Source: Glaesserella australis (lineage in GTDB: Bacteria; Pseudomonadota; Gammaproteobacteria; Enterobacterales; Pasteurellaceae). From it: DNA of 64,000 nt. Both the position numbers and the translations under genes were made by a program. Under the pieces are notes generated by a model. It made no database searches. It had not been told where the DNA came from and saw nothing but the letters and a program-made list of their open reading frames with translations. Location: the NCBI RefSeq assembly GCF_003260095.1, contig NZ_PTPX01000020.1, positions 1 through 64,000 of the forward strand. The letters run 5' to 3'. Shown here one piece after another: positions 22,612 through 30,084 of this stretch (position 1 is the stretch's first letter; the number at the start of each line of letters is the position of its first letter).

Positions 22612-22711
22612 GTAGGGACGCCACGCTTGGCGTCCGCAACAAGCGGTTGTATTTCGATAAAAATTTGCAAATTGCGAATGATTGAAACGGGCGCCAGCGT
22701 GGCGTCCCTAC
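22612..22711. repeat. Inverted GTAGGGACGCC repeat between fucK and fucU
   Basis: Terminal copies at 22612-22637 (GTAGGGACGCCACGCTTGGC) and, inverted, at 22689-22711 (GTGGCGTCCCTAC) flank about 50 bp that includes an uptake sequence (ACAAGCGGT). The structure is like a small non-coding mobile element or a BIME-type unit inside an operon. Inner arms (CCACGCTTGG, CCAGCGTGG) can fold locally. Confidence 0.7.
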
Positions 22712-22737
22712 AAAGAAATATAGGAGATACCGATTAT

Positions 22738-23178
22738 ATGTTAAAAGGCATTCACCCTGCACTTTCCCCTGAATTGCTGAAAGTGCTGGCAGAAATGGGA
22801 CACGGCGATGAAATCGTGCTGTCTGATGCCCATTTTCCTGCACATCAACTACATCACAAGGTGATCCGTGCTGATGGCATTCAAATTGCCACCTTACTTG
22901 AAGCGATCACCCCATTATTTGAATATGACCAATATGTCGAACGTCCTTTAGCGATGATGCAAGCAGTTCCGGGCGACAGCCTTGATCCTGAGGTAGAAGA
23001 GCGTTATCTCGCCGCCATTGCAAAAATCAACGGCAAAGCACCGCTTGTTGAGCGTGTTGAACGCTTTGCGTTTTATGACAGAGCCAAAACCGCTTACGCC
23101 GTAGTGATCACCGGCGAACTTGCCAAATATGGCAACATCATCTTGAAAAAAGGCGTAACCCCAGTTTTAACAGATTAG
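22738..23178 (+). CDS. fucU: L-fucose mutarotase
   Basis: 146 residues, RbsD/FucU fold. It interconverts the alpha and beta anomers of fucose. Conserved stretches are [20 protein letters not shown] (catalytic His) and [15 protein letters not shown]. Start ATG 22738 follows TAGGAGA. An upstream extension would run through the repeat and is rejected. Confidence 0.92.
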   Translation: MLKGIHPALSPELLKVLAEMGHGDEIVLSDAHFPAHQLHHKVIRADGIQIATLLEAITPLFEYDQYVERPLAMMQAVPGDSLDPEVEERYLAAIAKINGKAPLVERVERFAFYDRAKTAYAVVITGELAKYGNIILKKGVTPVLTD

Positions 23179-23187
23179 GAGGAGTGT

Positions 23188-23841
23188 ATGAACCGTCAAA
23201 CTTTAGCTAGAAAAATTATCGACACCTGTTTAGAAATGACCCGTTTGGGCTTAAATCAAGGCACCGCAGGCAACATCAGCGTCCGTTATCAAGACGGAAT
23301 GTTGATCACCCCGTCTGGTATGCCTTATGAAAAAATGACCGAAGATGACATCGTTTATGTGGATAACGAAGGTAACTTTGAAGCAGGCAAATTGCCGTCA
23401 AGCGAATGGCAGTTCCACCTTGCCGTCTATCAAACTCGCCCAGAGTTAAATGCGGTGGTGCATAACCACGCCATTAACTGCACCGGCGTATCTATCCTAA
23501 ACAAAGATATTCCAGCCATTCACTATATGATTGCCGTTGGCGGCACAAACCATATCCCGTGTGTTCCTTATGCCACATTCGGTACTTGGCAGTTGGCGGA
23601 ATATGTCAAACAAGGCATTGCGAAAAGTAAGGCGATTTTGTTGCAACATCACGGAATGATCGCCGCCGAAGTCAATCTCGACAAAGCATTATGGGTTGCC
23701 CACGAAGTAGAAGTGTTAGCCGCACTTTATCTCAAACTGCTTGCCACAACGCCAAATGTGCCAGTTCTTTCTGATGAAGAAATCAAAGTAGTGCTAGGCA
23801 AGTTCTCTACTTATGGGTTGAGAGTGGAAGAGAAGCATTAA
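23188..23841 (+). CDS. fucA: L-fuculose-1-phosphate aldolase
   Basis: This 217-residue class II zinc aldolase cleaves L-fuculose 1-phosphate to dihydroxyacetone phosphate and L-lactaldehyde. Zinc ligands are His-His in VVHNHA (near 92-94) and His in LLQHHGM (near 155). The catalytic Glu is in PSSEWQFH (near 73). Start ATG follows AGGAGG. It is the last catabolic gene, followed by a strong terminator. Confidence 0.95.
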   Translation: MNRQTLARKIIDTCLEMTRLGLNQGTAGNISVRYQDGMLITPSGMPYEKMTEDDIVYVDNEGNFEAGKLPSSEWQFHLAVYQTRPELNAVVHNHAINCTGVSILNKDIPAIHYMIAVGGTNHIPCVPYATFGTWQLAEYVKQGIAKSKAILLQHHGMIAAEVNLDKALWVAHEVEVLAALYLKLLATTPNVPVLSDEEIKVVLGKFSTYGLRVEEKH

Positions 23842-23855
23842 TCAAAAATATACAC

Positions 23856-23902
23856 AAGCGGTCACATTTGTAAACCTTGTTACAAATGTGACCGCTTTTT
23901 TT
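23856..23902 (+). terminator. Terminator after fucA built on paired uptake sequences
   Basis: An 18-bp perfect stem (AAGCGGTCACATTTGTAA, 6-nt loop) is followed by TTTTTTT. Its arms carry ACAAGCGGT and its complement. It separates fucIKUA from the AT-rich insert. Confidence 0.92.
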
Positions 23903-24136
23903 GTAAGCATAATAAATATATTTTCTAACTATAAATATACTCTTCAATTAGTATATGTTTATACGCAGTCTACGGTTATATTTTTTACTGTAGTTATTGT
24001 ATTAACTTGTTTGAATAATCACCATTTAGCTTGCTTGTAAGGTTATGTTTTGTTGATAAAATAGACAAAGAAAGAATAGGGTTATTTTCTATATGATATA
24101 TTATAAGAAAATAGATAAATTATATTTAAATGATTA

Positions 24137-25374
24137 ATGATGGGTTATATGACTATTAATGATGGATTATCTGTGTTACTTAAAGAGTGGCAACAATTTA
24201 ATATTGATATTGAAAATAAAACGATAGAGCAAGATAGTAAAATAGCACTTAATTTCACGCCATTTAAATTTATTTGGACAAATGAAGATGGTATCTCTGA
24301 GATTATTGCTTATTTATTAGATCCAAGAGAAAAACATTCTCAAAAAACTTATTTTTAAATCAATTTCTTAAGGTAGTTGGAAAGCAACCTATATTGGATA
24401 CGGATAGAGTTTATGTTGATATTCATAAAGCAACTTATCAAAACCGTTATCACGATATTTTTATTCAGATTTATGGTGACAATGCACCTAATCCAAAACT
24501 GATTATTTCTATTGAAAGTAAATTAAGATGGGCAAGTGATCAACCCAGACAAGTTAGTCATTATATTGATGATATAAAGAAATATAATCCAGATGATTAC
24601 TTAATGCTTTATCTCATTCCTAAAGGAAATACCCCCCCAACAGAAAATTCCATTTCTAGAATAGAATGGGATAAAGAAGCTAAAATAGAAAAAGCAAAAG
24701 TAATTTGTATTGCGAATTTAATTGAATGGTTAGAAGAAAGTAAACCTAAAGCAAATAATGTTCAAGTTTTTGTAGAACATTTTATTCATTTTTTTAAACA
24801 GGAATATATTATGACAGAGAAACAAGATAAAAAAATTGATGTGATTGCTGAATTTTTAACAAATCAACAAACGTCAGAACTTGAATCTTTATTCAATATT
24901 ATTGAATCAAAAGAGATGATTTATTCAGTAGCAAAAGAGAGAATTATTAATAAATTCAACGACAAACTTAATGAATTTTATAAAAAAACAGATATAGCAT
25001 TGGATGATCAGTGGAGTATTGATGATAGTAAATCAATTTCATCAAAGGGGTATATTTCTCCTATATACTTTACTAATAAGATTGTTAACTTCGTGATTTG
25101 TATTGAAGGTACTAAAAATAGTGCCTATTGGGGAATTAAAAGAGAAGATCAAAATAGCGATGAAGAAATATTAAATATCCTTAAAACAGGAATAAAATCT
25201 TCATCGCCAACAGATAAATACCCTCTATGGAACTATATTAACTCAGATTTTGATAGTCCAAGATGTTGGGCTGATTTTGTGACGAAAGACAGTTATATTT
25301 TTGAATCTATTTGGAATAATATAGAAAAAATACTAAATGTATATCATGGTTTATCAGTAGCTATCGAAACATAA
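24137..25374 (+). pseudogene. Frameshifted PD-(D/E)XK nuclease-family gene
   Basis: Two reading frames together give one protein of about 412 residues. Frame 1 (24137-24358) ends LLDPREKHSQ then stops. The next frame continues as NLFLNQFLKVV into 24394-25374. A tract of six A at 24341-24350 (CAAAAAAC) would restore the frame with seven. The nuclease core is visible: Asp in NRYHDIFIQIYGD, then Glu-x-Lys in LIISIESKLRW. It resembles PD-(D/E)XK proteins often found in defence islands. It could be a dead gene, a slippage-switched gene, or one using -1 frameshifting. Base composition is far more AT-rich than the fuc genes. Confidence 0.75.
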
Positions 25375-25417
25375 CTAAAAATTTATATTAGTATATAAAT
25401 TATATTTAAAATCAATG

Positions 25418-25450
25418 AGCCCTTAATTTAATTATTAAGGGCTTTATTTT
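25418..25450 (+). terminator. Terminator after the nuclease gene
   Basis: The 10-bp stem AGCCCTTAAT/ATTAAGGGCT is followed by TTATTTTT. Confidence 0.85.
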
Positions 25451-25532
25451 TATGCGATACAATTTATCGAAATGAGTGTTAAAGTTACCATTGTAGAATA
25501 AATTTTTTATGAAGTGGAGAAGTGTTATACCA

Positions 25533-25937
25533 ATGATTATCTGGAATATCAGCGATTATTTTTATCATAAAAAACGTGATCTATATTTTATTCGTTTTCA
25601 CAATACAAATATTGAAAATGATTATGAGCAACTACCAGAAAGGGAAATGCTTTTAACATGGTTTAAAGATCATTTACCGAACGTGGAAGTAAGACCTATT
25701 GCTCTTTTTTATATGGACAGTGGGATCTTATCTGGATTCTATGATGGATCAATTAGTATAGATTTTGATGAAGAATCACTAAAAAAATTCTGTGATCATT
25801 GGGAAGATGGTAATAATAAATCACTAGATGACCGCTTTCAATGTCACTGGATTACTTTGGAATTTTATAAACAGCAGAATAATGGGAAAATTCCAAACCC
25901 TAATGAGTACTATGATTCCTGCTGGGCAGATGAGTAA
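25533..25937 (+). CDS. Hypothetical protein in AT-rich insert
   Basis: About 134 residues, acidic and rich in aromatic residues (DYFYHKKRDLYFIRFHN, SISIDFDEESLKKF, ending EYYDSCWADE). No membrane segment or known motif is seen. I prefer ATG 25533 (MIIWNISD) because a GGAGA lies upstream at modest distance; ATG 25509 is also in frame but has no ribosome site. With the broken nuclease it forms an AT-rich block between fucA and the transporter gene, probably acquired. No function is recognised. Confidence 0.6.
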   Translation: MIIWNISDYFYHKKRDLYFIRFHNTNIENDYEQLPEREMLLTWFKDHLPNVEVRPIALFYMDSGILSGFYDGSISIDFDEESLKKFCDHWEDGNNKSLDDRFQCHWITLEFYKQQNNGKIPNPNEYYDSCWADE

Positions 25938-25994
25938 TATTAGAAATAGAATCTCTTAAAAAGGGTTACATCCTATATGCGATATTTGCTGTTC

Positions 25995-26030
25995 TGCCCG
26001 ATTTTCTTAAAAAATCCACAAAATCGGGCA
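25995..26030. repeat. Second GCCCGATTTT inverted repeat
   Basis: A perfect 11-bp stem TGCCCGATTTT/AAAATCGGGCA with 14-nt loop, matching the repeat at 19056-19094 in both arm sequence and position: each lies about 40-50 bp ahead of a perfect CRP site. Confidence 0.6.
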
Positions 26031-26069
26031 AATCAAATTGTTCTAAATTTCATCATTTACTGTTTTTTT

Positions 26070-26085
26070 TGTGACAACTCTCACA
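26070..26085. promoter_or_regulatory. CRP site upstream of the ABC transporter gene
   Basis: TGTGA-CAACTC-TCACA, a perfect core. A -10 candidate TATGAT at 26138-26143 predicts a start near 26150, which puts the site about 72.5 bp upstream, a normal activating distance. Confidence 0.65.
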
Positions 26086-26189
26086 AAATTAAAAGTTCAA
26101 TGTAAATCCACTTTGAAAACAGTCAGCTTTGTACAAATATGATTTCCGTTACTTAGGTAAACCATTTTTATATCCTAATGGAGGCAGAG

Positions 26190-27599
26190 ATGACCGCAGT
26201 CAATAGCAATACGCCGTTACTCTCAATGAAGAACATCAGTAAATCCTTTGTGGGGGTTCAAGCGTTGAAAAATGTTCAACTTGAGCTACATAAAGGAGAA
26301 GCTCATGCTTTAATGGGAGAGAACGGAGCTGGCAAATCAACCTTAATGAAATGCTTGATCGGGGTTCATCAAGCAGATGAAGGGGAGATCATCTATAAAG
26401 GAAAAGCCGTTAAGTACAGTTCTGTGTTAGAAGCGCAGAAAGAAGGCATTAGTATGATTTTCCAAGAGTTGAACCTCATACCTCATTTAACCGTGGCAGA
26501 AAATATCTTCTTTGCCCGTGAGCCTCATAAATTTGGCATTGTCGATAAAGCCAAAATGAACAAAGATGCGGCGGACTTGCTCAATATGTTTGATATTGAT
26601 GTAAAACCGACCGACCTAGTTAAAGACCTTTCCGTTGCTCGTCAGCAAATGGTGGAAATCGCCAAAGCTCTTTCTTTTGATGTGGAAGTGTTGATTATGG
26701 ACGAACCCACTTCTGCTCTGACCGAAAAAGAGATCGAAAAACTGTTTGAACTTGTTCGCCGTTTAAAAGAAAAAGGGGTATGTATCGTTTACATCTCTCA
26801 CCGTATGGACGAACTCAAACAGATCTGCGACCGCATTACCATTTTCCGTGATGGTACCTATGTGTCTAGCCACCGTTTTGATGAAATTACGATGGACGAA
26901 ATCATTACCAAAATGGTTGGTCGTACCCTTGATAACCACTTCCCACCGAAAACTGCTCAAATCAGCGATGAGCTACTGCTTTCAGTCATGAATGCTGAAC
27001 GTAAAGGGGTGTTTGAGCCGTTGAACTTTGACCTGTTAAAAGGCGAAGTGTTAGGCATTACTGGCTTAGTGGGAGCGAAACGTACCGAACTTGCCCGTGC
27101 GATTTTCGGGGCTGACCCACTTGACGGCGGTGAGATTTATGTTCGCAATAAGAAAGTGGTCATTCGTGACCCAAGCGACTCAATCAAAGCAGGGATTGCC
27201 TATCTGTCTGAAGACCGCAAGCTTAACGGTGTTGCGGTGCGAATGAGTATTCGTGAAAACATCACGATGGCATCAATGGATAAAGTCTGCGATCAGCTTG
27301 GCATTATTTCTCACAATGAAGAAGTTAAAGCCAGCGACACTTTCATTAAGAAAATGGAAATTAAAACGCCAACCCCAGAGCAGTTAGTCAATAACTTAAG
27401 CGGTGGTAACCAACAGAAAGTGGTTATTGGTAAATGGTTGTTCCGTGATGCAAACGTGATGATTTTCGATGAGCCAACTCGTGGTATTGATGTGGGGGCA
27501 AAATATGCGATTTATCAGCTAATTGATGAACTTGCCGCAAATGGTGTAGGTGTAATTGTGATTTCATCAGAACTCCCTGAAATTCTTGGTATTATGTAA
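26190..27599 (+). pseudogene. Sugar ABC transporter ATPase truncated by the prophage
   Basis: 469 residues of an RbsA/MglA-type double ATPase. Domain 1 has GENGAGKST and LIMDEPTSALT. Domain 2 has [17 protein letters not shown] and MIFDEPTRGID. It stops at SSELPEILGIM, whereas RbsA in this window continues about 25 residues. The stop codon TAA comes from the phage end (TGTAAAGGCG). Start ATG 26190 follows GGAGGCAGAG; an ATG at 26178 overlaps that site. Its place after fucRIKUA, with a CRP site, suggests fucose uptake. Its permease and binding-protein genes should lie beyond the prophage, where they would be cut off from this promoter. Confidence 0.88.
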
Positions 27600-27676
27600 A
27601 GGCGTAATTTTTTTTGCATAGTTTAACAGAATTATTTGCACAACCTAGCAATTAAAAACTATGCAAATAATTTTGT
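27595..27676. other. Phage right end with putative transposase-binding sites
   Basis: After the terminal TGTAAAGGCG come three related words: TTTTTGCATAGTTTAA (27611-27625, +), AATTATTTGCACAACCTA (27630-27646, +) and, on the other strand, AAAATTATTTGCATAGTTTT (27655-27674). The same core, TTTTTGCATAGGTTT, is present on the minus strand near the left end at 63953-63970. In Mu such repeats are the MuA-binding sites. The assignment here is by position and repetition only. Confidence 0.65.
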
Positions 27677-27680
27677 AATA

Positions 27681-27719
27681 CTGTATATATTGACATTTCT
27701 GCAATAGATTTATTATACT
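27681..27719 (+). promoter_or_regulatory. Promoter with LexA-like box for the DinI-like gene
   Basis: CTGTATATATTGACAT (27681-27696) differs at one key base from the SOS box form CTG-N10-CAG. It overlaps the -35 TTGACA (27690-27695). An 18-nt spacer leads to TATACT (27714-27719). LexA binding would block this promoter. Confidence 0.55.
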
Positions 27720-27750
27720 GGGTTTATGAACAGTAAAATAAGGAGTCTAT

Positions 27751-28002
27751 ATGAAAGTTGTTGATATACGCTTTGTCAAAGAAAGAGATAGCAAAAAACT
27801 TGCTGAGCAAGAGAAAACTATGCAGAAATTAGCTCGTCGAATCCCTGAAAGAATAGCAGCAAAATTCAGTGATATTGAAGTTAAAGTTAGGTTTTCAAGC
27901 TCTTCTGGGATTGATGTATCGGGCTTTAAGGGTAATGAAAAAGAAAAATTTATGTCATTCTTGGAAGAATTATGGGAAGACCCTTTTTTGCTTGATGACT
28001 GA
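27751..28002 (+). CDS. DinI-like protein
   Basis: 83 residues. The C-terminal half resembles the DinI family: RIPERIAAKFSDIEVKVRFS, then GIDVSGFKGNEKEK and FLEELWEDP. DinI proteins bind RecA filaments and modulate the SOS response. The start has AAGGAG 7 nt upstream. It lies alone on the + strand at the extreme right end of the prophage, with a LexA-like box, so it is probably an SOS-linked cargo gene that could tune induction of the S24-type repressor at the other end. Confidence 0.75.
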   Translation: MKVVDIRFVKERDSKKLAEQEKTMQKLARRIPERIAAKFSDIEVKVRFSSSSGIDVSGFKGNEKEKFMSFLEELWEDPFLLDD

Positions 28003-28005
28003 TTT

Positions 28006-28040
28006 AAACGCCCTTTAAACTAATTTTAAAGGGCGTTTTT
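28006..28040. terminator. Bidirectional terminator between dinI-like and methyltransferase genes
   Basis: The 14-bp stem AAACGCCCTTTAAA/TTTAAAGGGCGTTT has a 5-nt loop and T-rich flanks, and ends two convergent genes. Confidence 0.88.
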
Positions 28041-28041
28041 C

Positions 28042-28869
28042 TTAGAATTTATACACCATATTATCTTCGTATTTTTTGTCACAACTTACAGAAGCACTCA
28101 CCACAATCCGTTCCACCCCATCAAAAGCCTGCCAATTATCCACTTTATCTTCCTGCATATATTCAATAAATCGAATAAACTCCGATTCCTTTGAGCTGAA
28201 GAAGATATAAGGTGGTTTGGTAATATTGATTAGGCGTAGAAAATCAATTAAATCAAAATACTTCTCTTGCCTATAACTCTCTTGTCTTGTACAAAGATAT
28301 GGCGGGTCAAGGACAAGTAACACTTTTTCTTTCCCTGAGAAGCGTGGCACTAATTGATGGAACGACTCACAAACAATTTCCACGCCATCAAGATAACCCT
28401 CCGCACTTGGATAGTTACTCTGACGTAAACAATGCCAGAAATTATGTTTATACAAATCTTCAATGTTTTTTACTTGTTCTCCGCTAAATAATAACCATGA
28501 GCATAAAACATGAAGGTCTTTATATCCCTTAAACGCCTCAATAATCCCAATTAGTTGCAATTTTTTCGCCTTATCCAATCGTTTACCTTTGGGATAATCA
28601 GCAAGAGCAACCGCTAATTGTTGGCGTAGTTGATTAATGTCAGGGATATGTCGTAAACGCTCAGCATAGTTGTCAAAATCATTGTAAATCACCCTTGCCT
28701 GTGGCTTGAGTTGTTTGGCGGTATGAGATAATAAACCGCTACCACCAAACACATCTACAATCGTCCACCCTTCGCCGTCACCGTCGATATTATCATTTAA
28801 GATCTGACTAAAATGTTTCAAAAACATTCTTTTTTGCCCAATAAATGGGAGTGGAGCTTGCTTAAACAT
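28042..28869 (-). CDS. DNA adenine methyltransferase (Dam-like)
   Basis: 275 residues from ATG 28869. AdoMet motif X is APLPFIGQKRMFL, motif I is VDVFGGSGLLS and the catalytic motif IV is LDPPYL, the order of the Dam/D12 class of N6-adenine methyltransferases. It occupies the place of mom in Mu, so it may protect phage DNA or rewire host methylation. AAGGAG lies 6 nt before the ATG. A longer form would begin at ATG 28985 and pass through a GCAA tract, but the present repeat number puts it out of frame. Confidence 0.85.
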   Translation of the reverse strand: MFKQAPLPFIGQKRMFLKHFSQILNDNIDGDGEGWTIVDVFGGSGLLSHTAKQLKPQARVIYNDFDNYAERLRHIPDINQLRQQLAVALADYPKGKRLDKAKKLQLIGIIEAFKGYKDLHVLCSWLLFSGEQVKNIEDLYKHNFWHCLRQSNYPSAEGYLDGVEIVCESFHQLVPRFSGKEKVLLVLDPPYLCTRQESYRQEKYFDLIDFLRLINITKPPYIFFSSKESEFIRFIEYMQEDKVDNWQAFDGVERIVVSASVSCDKKYEDNMVYKF

Positions 28870-28886
28870 AGCACACTCCTTTACAC

Positions 28887-28984
<98 letters not shown>

Positions 28985-28985
<1 letters not shown>

Positions 28986-29464
28986 TATCGCAACATCTCC
29001 TTTTTATTTAAAATCACAGCCAACTGATTCGGACTAAACCGCCAGCCTTGCTTACTATTAAACATCGCATTAAAGCACCATTCGGAACAAAAGAACCGCT
29101 CTCCACGTTGCTTAAATCCAAGCACTACACCCAATGCTCCCCAAAGGTCATATTTCTTGCCTTTGGTCTGCTCAAAATAGGCTTTCACTTGTGTTTCTGT
29201 CACATTTTGTAACTCAACCAAATCCCACTTAGAGCGGTCAGATACATTGATAATTTTGCAACGCACACCACCATCACGGGGGCTTGAGCTATAACACTCA
29301 AACCACTCGTGATAGCTGTAATGTCCTACAACACGAGCTTTACTTACTGCAATCTCGCAATGCGAGTATTGCCCTTTGGTTACTTTTCTAATCAACCAAT
29401 CTTCAAGCCGTTCACGCCAGTTTTTTGCGTTGCCTTTATATAAAGCAAGGTAGATTTTATTCAT
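28985..29464 (-). CDS. NlpC/P60- or YiiX-like cysteine peptidase-fold protein
   Basis: About 159 residues from ATG 29464 (MNKIYLALYKG). The stretch RKVTKGQYSHCEIAV, with a candidate catalytic His, precedes RFFCSEWCFNAMF, with a candidate Cys; this His-before-Cys order is that of permuted NlpC/P60 (YiiX-like) proteins. It overlaps the tail fibre assembly gene by 8 bp. A role in entry or cell-wall cutting is possible but not shown. An earlier in-frame start would extend into the upstream gene. Confidence 0.6.
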
Positions 29465-30083
29465 TCGCAGCTCCTGCAAAATCCTCATAAGTCTGCGTCC
29501 ACCCACCCGAATAATCATACTCCAACGGGTTTTCTACTTGCTCCACCATCGCCTTATGCTTCAAGGCATTAGCGTGATTGCCAGTCTTGGCTTCCATCAA
29601 CACCTGCCAAATAACCAACAATTTTTCTTTATTGATCATCGCAACGGAATTATCCGCAAAAGTCCAAGGGATTTCCTGGTCGCCAAACAGGTCAAAAGTC
29701 GCTTTGACTGACAAGATATTGCGTTCTGCGGTGGCGTCTGTGTCAATCCACTTATCAATCGCTGGCACATAAACACCGCCGTTGATTTTCTTATCTCGCA
29801 GGGCGTTGATGGCTTCACGAACTCGTTGGCGTTGTGACCCTAATAAGACAAGATGTTTTTCTGGTGAAAGTATCCATTCTTGTCCATTCCATTCATGAGC
29901 TGATGTTGGTCGTCGAGATGTCAAAGTAAGAGTTCCATTCATTACAATAATCTCTTTTCCTTTGTTTCGACCATCAATAAAAAAGTTAAATTCTGATTCT
30001 TTAACTGGGATAGCATTTTCAGGGATGTGATTGTGCACCCCTTCAACTAAAAATACTTGATTGTCAATATCGTAAAAATACAT
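29457..30083 (-). CDS. Tail fibre assembly protein (DUF4376-type)
   Basis: 208 residues. The C-terminal DUF4376-like part (REAINALRDKKINGGVYV, FADNSVAMINKEKLLVIW) is common in Pasteurellaceae and enteric fibre chaperones. It follows the fibre gene directly, as such chaperones do. Confidence 0.75.
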   Translation of the reverse strand: MYFYDIDNQVFLVEGVHNHIPENAIPVKESEFNFFIDGRNKGKEIIVMNGTLTLTSRRPTSAHEWNGQEWILSPEKHLVLLGSQRQRVREAINALRDKKINGGVYVPAIDKWIDTDATAERNILSVKATFDLFGDQEIPWTFADNSVAMINKEKLLVIWQVLMEAKTGNHANALKHKAMVEQVENPLEYDYSGGWTQTYEDFAGAANE

Positions 30084-30084
30084 T

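Noticed and set aside
22627-22737. Upstream extension of fucU
   Set aside because: It would translate the inverted repeat; homology begins at [14 protein letters not shown] with a ribosome site just before it.
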